Assembly: GCA_965221205.1 (NCBI GenBank)
Contig: OZ244870.1
Coordinates: 992,001 to 1,056,000 of the forward strand
Direction of reading: 5' to 3'
Origin: CBDFMG01 sp965221205 [NCBI: bacterium]
GTDB lineage: Bacteria > SM23-31
Length of the DNA stretch: 64,000 nt
Numbering within the stretch: the first letter of the stretch is position 1; each line of letters begins with the position of its first letter. This document shows, piece after piece, positions 27,275-36,275 of the stretch. A program made the translations under genes and the position numbers. The notes below the pieces were generated by a model, which saw nothing but the letters and a program-made list of their open reading frames with translations, was not told where the DNA came from and did not search any database.

Positions 27275-29071
27275 CTAAGCCTCCGGTGATTTATGTTGGG
27301 GTACGAAATCTTCAGTTTGTCCCGGAACGCTGTATTCATAGGGCTCACGATAGACCGATGGCGTAACGGCAAAATTGCCGTGGGGCGGTGGTGAGGGTGC
27401 CAACCATTCGAGAGTCGTGGCCCGCCAGGGATTATCGTCGACCTTCTTGCCTTTTCTCATACTGACAAAGAGATTATAGACAAACGGGAGTTGAAATAGT
27501 AGCAGTATCCAGGCTGAATACGATATAATCAGATTCAAATATGCTACTGGCTCTCCAAACGTATATCCAATGCCCCCGTCCCATAATCGGCGCGACACAC
27601 CTGCCAAGCCCTGAATAAACATCGGCATGAATATACCGTTCATACAAATAAAAGACCCCCAAAAATGTATTTTCCCCAATTTTTCGTTCATCAGCTTTCC
27701 GGTGATTTTAGGAAACCAGTAATAGACACCTGCAAACATGGCAAAGATTGTTCCTGGTGCCACCACATAGTGAAAATGACCTATGACGTAGTAGGTGTCG
27801 TGCAGGTAAATATCCGCAGGAGCCAACCCAAGTGGGAGACCAGTCAATCCACCAATGCCAAACATGGGGAGGAAGCCCAAGGCAAACAACATTGGGGTAT
27901 TAAAACGTATTGAACCTCCATAGAGCGAAATGAACATCGCTGTCAATATTACTATTGACGGTATCGAGATAATCATGGTCGTCGTCTGAAAAAAATTGCT
28001 GATGACCGTCCCCATTCCGGTCAGAAACATGTGATGTGCCCAGACGATAAAGGACATAAAACCGAGGAAAATTACAGAATAAACCATTGACCGGTAACCC
28101 CAGAGCGGTTTTCTGGTATTATTGGCAATAATTTCCGCAACAATTCCCATTGCAGGCAAGATCAGGACATAAACTTCAGGATGAGCCAGAAACCAGAAGA
28201 GGTGCTGCCAGAGGAGCGGACTCCCCCCGCCGGCTACGTCCATTGCCTCTCCGCTGATTAACAGGCCGCTTGGAATGAAAAAACTCGTATCTGCCACACG
28301 GTCCATGAGCTGCATGATGCCGGCAACCTCCAAAGGAGGAAAAGCAAGAAGCAATAAAAAAGACGTTACAAGCTGTGCCCATACAAAAAAAGGTAGCCGC
28401 ATAAAAGTCAGTCCCTCTGCTCTCAGCTGGAGTATTGTCACGATAAAGTTTATGGAACCCAACAAAGAAGAGGTGATGATGAATATCATTCCAATCAACC
28501 ATATTGTCTGCCCTGTAGTGGCAATAACCGACAAAGGCGGGTAGGACGTCCAACCGGAATTTGCCGCTCCCCCTGGCACAAAAAAGCTGACAAGCATAGT
28601 CACGCCCCCAAGAAAATATACCCAATAGCTTGCCATATTGAGTTTTGGAAACGCCATGTCAGGCGCTCCTATCTGCAGCGGCATGACATAGTTACCAAAA
28701 GCGCCGACTGCTAGCGGCACTATTCCCAGAAAGACCATGATCGTTCCGTGCATCGCTCCGAGTTGATTGTAAAACTCAGGAAGCATGATACCTTGAGGCA
28801 TCCTTTCTTCACCGAACCATCCCCCAATAATGGGAAATGCCTGTTCAGGATACGCTAATTGCCACCGCATGAGCATCATCAGCGAAAATCCAAACAGGAG
28901 AAAGAATAAACTGGTGAACCCGTATTGAATCCCGATTACCTTATGATCTGTGGAAAAAACATAATTTTGCCAGAAACCCTTAGAGCCATGATGTGCCGTA
29001 TGACCGGATTGCTCCATTAAAACTCCTCTATCCGTTTGTTCAGTGTCAATATTGCTATTTGATTCATTCAT
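27275..29071 (-). CDS. coxA: Cytochrome c oxidase subunit I
   Basis: This is the catalytic haem-copper subunit, with about 12 membrane helices plus extensions. The low-spin haem ligand is in GAMHGTIMVF. CuB ligands are in AHPEVYVL and WAHHMFLTGM, and the haem a3/a histidines are in IGHFHYVVAPG. HPEVY carries the proton-channel glutamate and the cross-linked tyrosine, so this is an A1-type oxidase. An N-terminal soluble stretch of about 30 residues is unusual but not rare. It is first in a seven-gene minus-strand operon. Confidence 0.96.
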   Translation of the reverse strand: MNESNSNIDTEQTDRGVLMEQSGHTAHHGSKGFWQNYVFSTDHKVIGIQYGFTSLFFLLFGFSLMMLMRWQLAYPEQAFPIIGGWFGEERMPQGIMLPEFYNQLGAMHGTIMVFLGIVPLAVGAFGNYVMPLQIGAPDMAFPKLNMASYWVYFLGGVTMLVSFFVPGGAANSGWTSYPPLSVIATTGQTIWLIGMIFIITSSLLGSINFIVTILQLRAEGLTFMRLPFFVWAQLVTSFLLLLAFPPLEVAGIMQLMDRVADTSFFIPSGLLISGEAMDVAGGGSPLLWQHLFWFLAHPEVYVLILPAMGIVAEIIANNTRKPLWGYRSMVYSVIFLGFMSFIVWAHHMFLTGMGTVISNFFQTTTMIISIPSIVILTAMFISLYGGSIRFNTPMLFALGFLPMFGIGGLTGLPLGLAPADIYLHDTYYVIGHFHYVVAPGTIFAMFAGVYYWFPKITGKLMNEKLGKIHFWGSFICMNGIFMPMFIQGLAGVSRRLWDGGIGYTFGEPVAYLNLIISYSAWILLLFQLPFVYNLFVSMRKGKKVDDNPWRATTLEWLAPSPPPHGNFAVTPSVYREPYEYSVPGQTEDFVPQHKSPEA

Positions 29072-29906
29072 TTATTATTAATTCATGAACATGTGTCCCG
29101 CTTCATGATGGAAAAATAGCTTTTGTTGCGTGTAATCTTTAGGCCACGAAGATTGTTTCACAGCGCTTGAATTGGCTGTTTTCAGAGCCGTCATATGCGT
29201 GAAAGTTACGGCTCATAATTCCGATATATAACATGTTTTATCCTGTCGAAAAGAGAGCTGAACTCCAATAGCAAAATTTATCATAGCAGAAGAACAGGTA
29301 CTCTACATAAAAGGTTCAGACAATAAAAATTCCCTGAAGAGAGGCAGCTTAGAAATAGCATCCTCTCATTTCACGGCTCGTGGCCGTTATCAATTGTATA
29401 TTACGATAACACGATCAATCATATTTCCCGGGTGAGATATGAGCACACATTATGAGCACACATAAAGATAAAAATCTCTAAAATCCGTGAAACCCGGTTT
29501 TCGGAGGTGACCCACTGCTGATATAGAAACTGTCTTTCGACGCTAATAAATGGCGCTAGTATATTGAGATATTATTTTAAATGCAAGAGATATTTTATTT
29601 TTAAATGCAGGAGGAATCTCACCTTCCCACTTACCCCCATTTCATCGGTAAATTCTCTCTTACGGTTCACCGCGCTTTATTGCATGCTTCAGAACAAAAT
29701 GCAAGAAAAAAAGGTCTATTTGAGTAAAAATGACTTGATTAACGGGATGAAAAAGTTTACCTTTTGCTGCTTTTACTTATATATAAAGTTAATAAAACAA
29801 CTCTCACTTCATACATGAGAAATGGGAGATACCGATTAATATACTCTGCTGATGCCGGACGCCATTCTGGGTTCGTCTGTGATTTTTTTGTGTAGGATGA
29901 TTTTTA
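29072..29906. other. Divergent intergenic region between oxidase and accessory operons
   Basis: This 835-bp region separates coxA (minus) from the 29907 operon (plus) and must hold both promoters. I see no convincing gene in it; an 84-codon frame at 29564 lacks protein-like composition. It contains a perfect 13-bp tandem duplication at 29438-29463. Confidence 0.6.
29438..29463. repeat. 13-bp perfect tandem duplication
   Basis: TATGAGCACACAT occurs twice back to back in the divergent promoter region. Confidence 0.75.
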
Positions 29907-30680
29907 ATGCTAATCGTGATACCAGCTCTGACGTGTGTGATATTTGGTAGCGCTTATCCCCTTTTTTTCTGGACAAACTACAAAAAACCGGTGAATCAGA
30001 GCTTCTATCGGTTTAATCTTGGTCTGGCAACGATAATTGGGAGTGTGGGATTATTCTTTATATGGTTCCTCAATCTGTCAATACAGACAAAAATCGGTGC
30101 GGGAATCTGGGTTGCTCTTCTGATGGCCGTTACTGCGTATTTTTGGAGCAAAACCAGTATTCAGGAGTGGATAGTTAGTCTTCCATCTCTCATCGGAGGA
30201 GTTGTCTTTTTTCAGATATTAGAGCAATTAGTAATGCTCGATTGGAGTATGCGGATAGTCAGTATCCTGAGCGGCTTAATTATTTGCAATGCTCTTTTTG
30301 CTATGATTCTTGGTCACTGGTATTTAAACGTCGCCAAGTTACCGATCAGATATCTTCAACGTGTAACAAACGTCATGCTAATCCTGCTGGCACTCCGGCT
30401 AGTGTGGAACCTGTATGCAGTTTTTGCAATAGATGTGACTATTATGGGCACTGTGGTGCCCTTGTTTAACTTTTTGCATCTTATTGAGGGAGTCTTTATT
30501 TATCTTGCATTCTTTTTTGGCGCTCTATTCCCGTTGATTATAACATATATGGCTCTAAGATCTCTTAAGGTGAGTGCAACTCAATCGGCGACAGGGTTGT
30601 TATATATAGGAATGATATCAGTTGCTATGGGTGATTTGATTTATAAATATTATCTTTTGCAGTATGGGCTGGTATTGTAA
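29907..30680 (+). CDS. Polytopic membrane protein, unknown
   Basis: The 257-residue protein has about eight hydrophobic helices. A motif GHWYLNVAKLPIRYLQRV lies in the middle and a conserved-looking FLHLIEGVFIYLAFFFGAL segment lies later. The many helices with a buried His (GHWY) would fit a quinone- or haem-binding subunit, but this is speculative. It overlaps the next gene by one base (TAATG), indicating translational coupling. Confidence 0.7.
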   Translation: MLIVIPALTCVIFGSAYPLFFWTNYKKPVNQSFYRFNLGLATIIGSVGLFFIWFLNLSIQTKIGAGIWVALLMAVTAYFWSKTSIQEWIVSLPSLIGGVVFFQILEQLVMLDWSMRIVSILSGLIICNALFAMILGHWYLNVAKLPIRYLQRVTNVMLILLALRLVWNLYAVFAIDVTIMGTVVPLFNFLHLIEGVFIYLAFFFGALFPLIITYMALRSLKVSATQSATGLLYIGMISVAMGDLIYKYYLLQYGLVL

Positions 30681-31087
30681 TGCCTTCCATAGCAGGGACG
30701 TGCGATAACTGTAATGAGCCGTTTAACATAGAAGCATCGGGTATAACACAATTATCCTGTACACGTTGCGGTGATCGTACATGGAACATTACACCAGAAC
30801 TGGACGTATTTATACAATGTACATTTTGTGATTGTCAGCATTTTTTTAAACAGAAGGACTTTAATAAAGTAATTGGGTGCGGATTAGTTCTCCTCGGTGC
30901 GGTTTTAGTGCCTTTTACGTATGGATTAAGTTTATTGGTGCTGGCGATTTTTGACTGGATAATATATCAGCGTTTACCGCATATTGCCGTCTGCTATCGC
31001 TGCCGAACAGAATACCGTGGTTATGACCTTCCGGAGAGTATTCAGGGATTCAATCACTGGACCGGATGGGCAACCGAAAAGAACTGA
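30680..31087 (+). CDS. Zinc-ribbon protein with membrane hairpin
   Basis: In the 135-residue protein, three cysteine pairs (CDNC, CTRC, CTFC plus a Cys two residues on) form ribbon-like zinc sites in the first 55 residues. Two membrane helices follow (about 70-102), then a final CYRC pair. The stop of the upstream gene overlaps its ATG. A role in assembly or metal delivery for the respiratory complexes is possible, judged only from position. Confidence 0.7.
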   Translation: MPSIAGTCDNCNEPFNIEASGITQLSCTRCGDRTWNITPELDVFIQCTFCDCQHFFKQKDFNKVIGCGLVLLGAVLVPFTYGLSLLVLAIFDWIIYQRLPHIAVCYRCRTEYRGYDLPESIQGFNHWTGWATEKN

Positions 31088-31179
31088 AACATGAACTGTT
31101 CGCTTCATTAAACGTGACGATCGGATATCAAAAATGTCTATCAAGCACAGGGTAACTATCTTTCAAAAAAGGAGGAATT

Positions 31180-31890
31180 ATGTTAAAAACATCTGCCTGC
31201 CTTGTAATGTCTCTTGCAGCATCTCTTTTGATAACAGCCGCAGCTCCCTATGAAGGTGCAACCATTACAGGCACAATCAATTTCGAGGGAGCGGTACCAA
31301 CACTAAGAACCCTGACGATGAATGCTGATGCGATGTGTGAAATGAAGCACACCGAACCGGTCAAATCAGAAGCCCTTGTATTGGGGGAAGGAAACACAAT
31401 GGCAAATGTTTTCGTCCGTGTTGTGAGTGGCTTAACGAATAAAGATTACCCGGTTCCGGAAGAGCCGGTAGTTCTCGATCAAAATGGTTGTGTATACAAA
31501 CCACATGTCTTGGGTATAAGAGTTAATCAGGAACTCAAAATCCTGAATTCCGACGGCATATTACACAATATTCACCCGCTGCCGAAGATTAACGATGAGT
31601 TCAATATGGCGATGCCCAAATTTCGGAAGGAAGCAATAAGAAAATTTGAAGAAGAAGAATTCATTATTCCGGTAAGATGTGATGTACATCCCTGGATGCA
31701 GAGCTACATTGGAGTATTATCCCATCCTTTCTTCGCCGTATCCAACATTGATGGAAATTTTTCTATCGACGGTCTGGATCCGGGAACATACGAAATTGAA
31801 GCCTGGCACGAGCGAATGGGTGTCCAGAAAGCTACAGTGGAAATCGCTGCCAATGAGACAAAAATTGTCGATTTTACATTCAAGCGATAA
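31180..31890 (+). CDS. Secreted cupredoxin-like/carboxypeptidase-regulatory-like protein
   Basis: A signal peptide (about 1-22) is followed by TITGTINFEGAVP and a beta-rich domain. Candidate copper ligands are in GILHNIHPLP and VRCDVHPWMQSY (H, C, H, M), as in methylamine-utilisation-type plastocyanin-like proteins. The C-terminal 70 residues (GNFSIDGLDPGTYEIEAWHE) form a carboxypeptidase-regulatory-like beta sandwich. An AAAGGAGGAATT ribosome binding site precedes the start. It is probably a periplasmic electron carrier or copper protein serving the neighbouring respiratory chain. Confidence 0.78.
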   Translation: MLKTSACLVMSLAASLLITAAAPYEGATITGTINFEGAVPTLRTLTMNADAMCEMKHTEPVKSEALVLGEGNTMANVFVRVVSGLTNKDYPVPEEPVVLDQNGCVYKPHVLGIRVNQELKILNSDGILHNIHPLPKINDEFNMAMPKFRKEAIRKFEEEEFIIPVRCDVHPWMQSYIGVLSHPFFAVSNIDGNFSIDGLDPGTYEIEAWHERMGVQKATVEIAANETKIVDFTFKR

Positions 31891-32068
31891 AACCGGTTTG
31901 CGGAATATAATGAAGGACTCAGTATGCTGGATTAGGGAAAAAATATGAATTATTATTACAAACTCATAAGACTGTATGGTGCTTTACTTCGTTATTCCGA
32001 ATATCGATTATTATAAGAATAATTGATCATAACCTGATATCATTCATAATTCGTTAAAAAAGAAGATA

Positions 32069-32398
32069 ATGGCAAAAAAAGCATATGATCATTACAAAAC
32101 GGTGCCAGAATTACCCGATAAGTTTGGTGTAAAAAAGAAAAAACCCAGATTAATGGCGGTAGTTGACGAAGATAGCTGCACCGGATGCGGGGTATGCATC
32201 CCTTTTTGTCCGATCGATTGCATCGAAACCGTTCCAAAGGAAAAATACAATATTCCAATACCACCCGTCCAGATAGTTTTTAACAAATGTACCGGTTGTC
32301 AGATATGTGCACGGGTCTGCACGAAACTAACTTGGGATGCCATCCGTATGCTCCCCACTGTAGAATTTGAAGAGATTTACGGTATTGAGATTGACTAA
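32069..32398 (+). CDS. 2[4Fe-4S] ferredoxin
   Basis: The 109-residue soluble protein has two classical cluster motifs, CTGCGVCIPFCP (about residues 37-48) and CTGCQICARVC (about 75-85). They are separated by a loop rich in Pro and Ile. The basic N-terminus is unusual for clostridial-type ferredoxins. It probably carries electrons to or from a membrane partner encoded nearby, but none of the neighbours is a recognised oxidoreductase. Confidence 0.88.
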   Translation: MAKKAYDHYKTVPELPDKFGVKKKKPRLMAVVDEDSCTGCGVCIPFCPIDCIETVPKEKYNIPIPPVQIVFNKCTGCQICARVCTKLTWDAIRMLPTVEFEEIYGIEID

Positions 32399-32490
32399 GG
32401 GGGATTAATATAGAGTCTCATCGTGCCTACGGGAATATCTTGCCCTTTACTTTCACTCACTTATCTATAGCTTAGTAAGGTAAAGCCGCC

Positions 32491-32976
32491 ATGTGGTTTT
32501 TTATGTTTGCTTGTTATCTACTGACGCTCGTTTCAGTTATCTTATTGGCAGTAACTGGCTATCAGGGCTATTTTCACTTCCAGGTTTTTGGTTTGAATCA
32601 TGCTTCGTTAGCACTGTTTACGACGATTATTTATCTTTTCACAGAAACTCTTGTGATGTTCTTCTTTGTCGGCACCGGTATCAGTATAAAAGAATACGTA
32701 AAGGAACAAGAAAAGGATCCTGAATATTACGCGCACGCTCAATCCATAAAACGGACACTTTATCCGCCATTGTTGCTGAATATCGTTTTGGTAATGGCTG
32801 TGTTTATTATTGGTGGAGGAGTTGATACTTTGGTCATACCAGGTTGGTTCCATGGTGCTCTGTTTATCGTTGCCTTTTTACATTTTGTTAAAACGATAAT
32901 TATTCAGCATCGCTGCTTCAAGGCGAATACGAAAATAATTCTTGACATGTCTGGTATACCAAACAAGAGCTCCTAA
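32491..32976 (+). CDS. Four-helix membrane protein, unknown
   Basis: The 161-residue protein has four hydrophobic helices (about 3-23, 38-62, 92-112, 118-138). A hydrophilic loop EYVKEQEKDPEYYAHAQSIK lies between helices 2 and 3. Scattered histidines near the helices (FHFQVFGLNH, PGWFHG, LHFVK, QHRC) might bind haem or metal. It follows the ferredoxin and precedes a rubredoxin-like small protein. Confidence 0.7.
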   Translation: MWFFMFACYLLTLVSVILLAVTGYQGYFHFQVFGLNHASLALFTTIIYLFTETLVMFFFVGTGISIKEYVKEQEKDPEYYAHAQSIKRTLYPPLLLNIVLVMAVFIIGGGVDTLVIPGWFHGALFIVAFLHFVKTIIIQHRCFKANTKIILDMSGIPNKSS

Positions 32977-32980
32977 GAAC

Positions 32981-33184
32981 ATGGAATACGCTGCTATTCT
33001 TGTTCTTGCCGCTCTCATTGGATTGAGTGTCGCTCTCTTCCGTGCGCAGAGAACACTCAACCTGCGCGAAGACGAGCAGGAATCTGATCTCGAAGAATGG
33101 ATGTGTCCGGAATGCGGGTTTACCGTACAGGCAGGCTCTGAATGCATCTACTGCCATACGAATAAACCTCGGTCAGTTGAGTAA
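32981..33184 (+). CDS. Small membrane-anchored zinc-ribbon protein
   Basis: The 67-residue protein starts at ATG 32981, 4 bp after the previous stop. One N-terminal helix (about 4-22) leads to a charged linker and the pattern CPECGFTVQAGSECIYC. These two CxxC pairs are 11 residues apart and bind one metal (zinc or, less likely, a rubredoxin-type iron). Confidence 0.72.
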   Translation: MEYAAILVLAALIGLSVALFRAQRTLNLREDEQESDLEEWMCPECGFTVQAGSECIYCHTNKPRSVE

Positions 33185-33196
33185 TATGATAGGATT

Positions 33197-33358
33197 ATGT
33201 ACTACGTTGCAAGAATCAGCCAAGCACTCGGATTGGGAATAATTATGGTTGGATTTATATCTTCTTTTCCGGATTTAATAAACATAAGGTATTTGTTTGC
33301 CGGATTTTTACTGTTTCTGCTCGGTTGGTTGATACAGCGTTATATGCTGCACGATTAG
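33197..33358 (+). CDS. Very small two-helix membrane protein
   Basis: A 53-residue frame from ATG 33197 to TAG 33358 follows the zinc-ribbon gene by 12 bp, with AGGA just before the start. It has two hydrophobic helices separated by PDLINIRY and ends in RYMLHD. It converges with the multihaem cytochrome gene on the other strand. Tight spacing and composition support it as a real gene; the function is unknown. Confidence 0.55.
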   Translation: MYYVARISQALGLGIIMVGFISSFPDLINIRYLFAGFLLFLLGWLIQRYMLHD

Positions 33359-33366
33359 TTTTGTTG

Positions 33367-36264
33367 TTATTCAATTGTCAGTAAATAATCTCTGAGAACG
33401 CGAATTTGCTCGTGTTCATCCCCGTTTAGAATGTCATCCGGTCCGGCATATTCAAAATATTCCTTATCGAAGTAAGTAGGCATCTTCGTTCCGGGCAACA
33501 GGGACTGAGGATCCATAATCCAATCGATAATCCAATCTGGTTTCAAACGCTCGCTCCCAAGAGCGAAGTTCGGTGCCCAGTTGTCGGGCGACCCAGCCGG
33601 AAAAACGTCTCCGGCAATATGGCAGCTTCCGCAGGAGAAATAATCCCGCGAGAAAAGTTTTCTCCCCGCATCAAGCTCGGTAGAGGTCAGGTTCGGTTCA
33701 TATATGTCAACAAATGGAAAATCCTGATCATCCAGAAAACTGAAATATCGAATCATCATATTTGTCTGAGCCTCGGTAAATGCAAAGGTAGGCATCCTAA
33801 CCTTCAGCCACGGGCGAATAGTCTCAGGATTCCGGAAAAAATGGAAAAGCCAATTCGTCTGTACCTTCTTCCCTTCTCCTATTAAATTCGGAGGGCTGAA
33901 ACTTTGTGCAATAGCAGAGGCTTCGGTATCATCCCGATCATCGTATTTTATGAGCCACTCTGTGACCATCGGTTGAATAGCACCTCCGTCATTTTCTAAG
34001 ATATGGCAGCCCTGGCAATTATATTCCCGCACTATCGATTGCCCCTCTTCCACGTACAGATTTTTCGGTGTGCGTGGATTAATTTTGGACGCCAATGCCC
34101 TCTCTTCGACCAATCCAAGAAGAACCGTTACAATTGCTTCAATTTCTTCGTCGGTATACTCAAAGTTTGGCATGCGCAACTTTTCGCCTGGGAGCTTTAC
34201 CTTGTCTTTGTCAAAGATGCGTGGCTCTTTTAACTTTTGGGTAAACCAGGCGCGCCTTGTATGATCAATATCCACAAAGCCAAAATCTAACCGTTCAACG
34301 CTTTTGCTTCCTTCAAAGCTTAACTCCGTACCGATAGGTTTTTCATCGTCAAAACCCGGTATGTTATGACAACCGTAACAACCATAGAAGCGGATAAGGT
34401 TTTCACCGTTATAAGTGAGCTTATCCTCTTGGCCCAATCGCTCAACCTCCAATTTGGCTTCAACATCCGACATTGTCATATTCAGGAACTCCGCAGCAAT
34501 CCCATCCTGAATCTCTTCATCGATTTCAGGAAATGGCGTATCCATAAATCCTTCCCGGTTGAGCGTGAGAAGGTATGTGGTAATATCTGTAGCTTCCTGA
34601 TCGGTTAAGCGAAGATTCGGCATTTTCGTTTCCGGGAAATAAGCCTCAGGGTTCTTAAGCCAGCTGAACAGCCATTCTTCTGTCGTTTTAGATCCAACAC
34701 CCATCAGGTTGGGACCATGATCCCGCCGCAGTGACTGCAGTGATGTCTCTCGTTCGAGTTCTCCTGATTCCATTCGGTGACATCCAAAACACCCGAGAGA
34801 TGCCACCAGTTCTTCTCCATTTGCCGCGTCCCCGTCTCGCTTAACTGAGTTCATCTCAAAGGCATTGCTGTTGCTGAACAAATAATGAACAATGGCCTGA
34901 ATCTCCTGACCGGTCCTCTCAATATATTCAGGGTCGCTATTGTTTGATTGACCGAAAAATTTGGGCATCCATGTATTGTGTCTGAACGATTTTGGATTGT
35001 TGATCCAGCGCATAGTCCAGTCTTTATTTACCTTTGATGCAATTTGATTCAGATCAGGACCAATGCGTCTTTTATCTTCATATTTCTCGATGACGTGACA
35101 TCCGAAACAACCGGACCGCTCAACCAGATTCAATCCCAGATTCAATTGATCAGCACCGGCAATGACGGTCTCTTCATAGTGGCAGCTCAGACAACCGGCT
35201 TCAACGTTTTTCATAGAATACATGGGCGCTTCCCAGTGTTTCATATTGTGCCACCCATATTTTTCCTCCCATTCATTCTGCTGTTCCGGAGTTGATGGCA
35301 CATGAGCAGTCGAGATGAAATCGGTTCCGCGACCCCTCCCACCATGACAGCTTGTGCACCCGAATTCTTCCATCGGGTGAGGAGAAGAACTGGAAACAAA
35401 GAGTTCCAGGCGTGGGTGCACTTTAAAGGGGTTCACTGCATTTTCATATTCGGAGCCCTGCATACCTTGATGGCAGGTTGTACACCGGTCGACTTTTGGA
35501 ACTTTTGTAAAATTCACATTATCAACTATATCACTGATTACTACCTGATCAATTTTATGATAGGGTTGAAGGAAATCAAGAACAGGCAGATCGCGAAACC
35601 AGTTACCGATCTTGTTGGTAAAGCTCATCGCCTCGGGATCTACCACGGAAAGCTTAAGCTGCAGGATATCTACTTCTTTCCTTATTGTGTTAATTTCTCC
35701 CTGTATCTCGTAGATATCCGCGCTGAATACATCAATCACTGCCTGCTGATCAATCATTTCTTTTTCAGATGTTTCTGAAACAAGGCGCAATTCATCCTTC
35801 CTTTGATTTAATTCATCCAGATGATTTTTGGTTCTGTCCACGCTGCCAGACCCACGCGCGACTGCTTGCTCATATTCGTACTTTGCCACGTCATAATCAG
35901 CCGTAACAAACCGGGAAGCCTGGCTATCTCTGTACTGGCGTTCTTCTATCTCCGATAATTTGCTCTGTGCTTCCTCTAATTCAACGGATTTTTCCTCAAA
36001 AATTACATTGGCTTCCTCTAACCTTATCATCAACTCCTGATATTCTTCCTGCTCCTCCACTTCGGACACCATTTCTGAGATAGCTGCTCGGGTATTTTCG
36101 ACCTCCAATCCCCGGAATTCTCTTTGATAACCTTTCCATTCACGAGAATAGTCATTCACAAACGTCCAAATCAGAGATAGAAAGAATACCAAACTGGAAA
36201 TCATGAACCACATGTTCAGGTTATTGATTCTATAATAGCGCTCATCCTTCTGAGGATCCGTCAT
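33367..36264 (-). CDS. Eight-haem membrane-anchored cytochrome c of complex III
   Basis: The 965-residue protein begins with one membrane helix (about 17-36) and a long coiled coil (about 50-205). Eight CxxCH haem sites follow at about residues 260, 303, 356, 384, 490, 627, 748 and 877. The last five are each followed by a Met-Pro element (WMPKF, KMPNL, RMPNF, RMPTF, KMPTY) that can give the axial methionine, so they form five class-I-like cytochrome modules. The first three form a separate haem group. It is last in an operon with cytochrome b and the Rieske protein and probably takes the place of cytochrome c1 and the soluble carrier. Confidence 0.85.
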   Translation of the reverse strand: MTDPQKDERYYRINNLNMWFMISSLVFFLSLIWTFVNDYSREWKGYQREFRGLEVENTRAAISEMVSEVEEQEEYQELMIRLEEANVIFEEKSVELEEAQSKLSEIEERQYRDSQASRFVTADYDVAKYEYEQAVARGSGSVDRTKNHLDELNQRKDELRLVSETSEKEMIDQQAVIDVFSADIYEIQGEINTIRKEVDILQLKLSVVDPEAMSFTNKIGNWFRDLPVLDFLQPYHKIDQVVISDIVDNVNFTKVPKVDRCTTCHQGMQGSEYENAVNPFKVHPRLELFVSSSSPHPMEEFGCTSCHGGRGRGTDFISTAHVPSTPEQQNEWEEKYGWHNMKHWEAPMYSMKNVEAGCLSCHYEETVIAGADQLNLGLNLVERSGCFGCHVIEKYEDKRRIGPDLNQIASKVNKDWTMRWINNPKSFRHNTWMPKFFGQSNNSDPEYIERTGQEIQAIVHYLFSNSNAFEMNSVKRDGDAANGEELVASLGCFGCHRMESGELERETSLQSLRRDHGPNLMGVGSKTTEEWLFSWLKNPEAYFPETKMPNLRLTDQEATDITTYLLTLNREGFMDTPFPEIDEEIQDGIAAEFLNMTMSDVEAKLEVERLGQEDKLTYNGENLIRFYGCYGCHNIPGFDDEKPIGTELSFEGSKSVERLDFGFVDIDHTRRAWFTQKLKEPRIFDKDKVKLPGEKLRMPNFEYTDEEIEAIVTVLLGLVEERALASKINPRTPKNLYVEEGQSIVREYNCQGCHILENDGGAIQPMVTEWLIKYDDRDDTEASAIAQSFSPPNLIGEGKKVQTNWLFHFFRNPETIRPWLKVRMPTFAFTEAQTNMMIRYFSFLDDQDFPFVDIYEPNLTSTELDAGRKLFSRDYFSCGSCHIAGDVFPAGSPDNWAPNFALGSERLKPDWIIDWIMDPQSLLPGTKMPTYFDKEYFEYAGPDDILNGDEHEQIRVLRDYLLTIE

Positions 36265-36275
36265 TAGCGTTCCTT

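Noticed and set aside
29564-29818. 84-codon reading frame in the coxA upstream region
   Set aside because: The composition is Phe/Lys/Cys-rich, as expected from AT-rich non-coding DNA, with no ribosome binding site and no recognisable segment.
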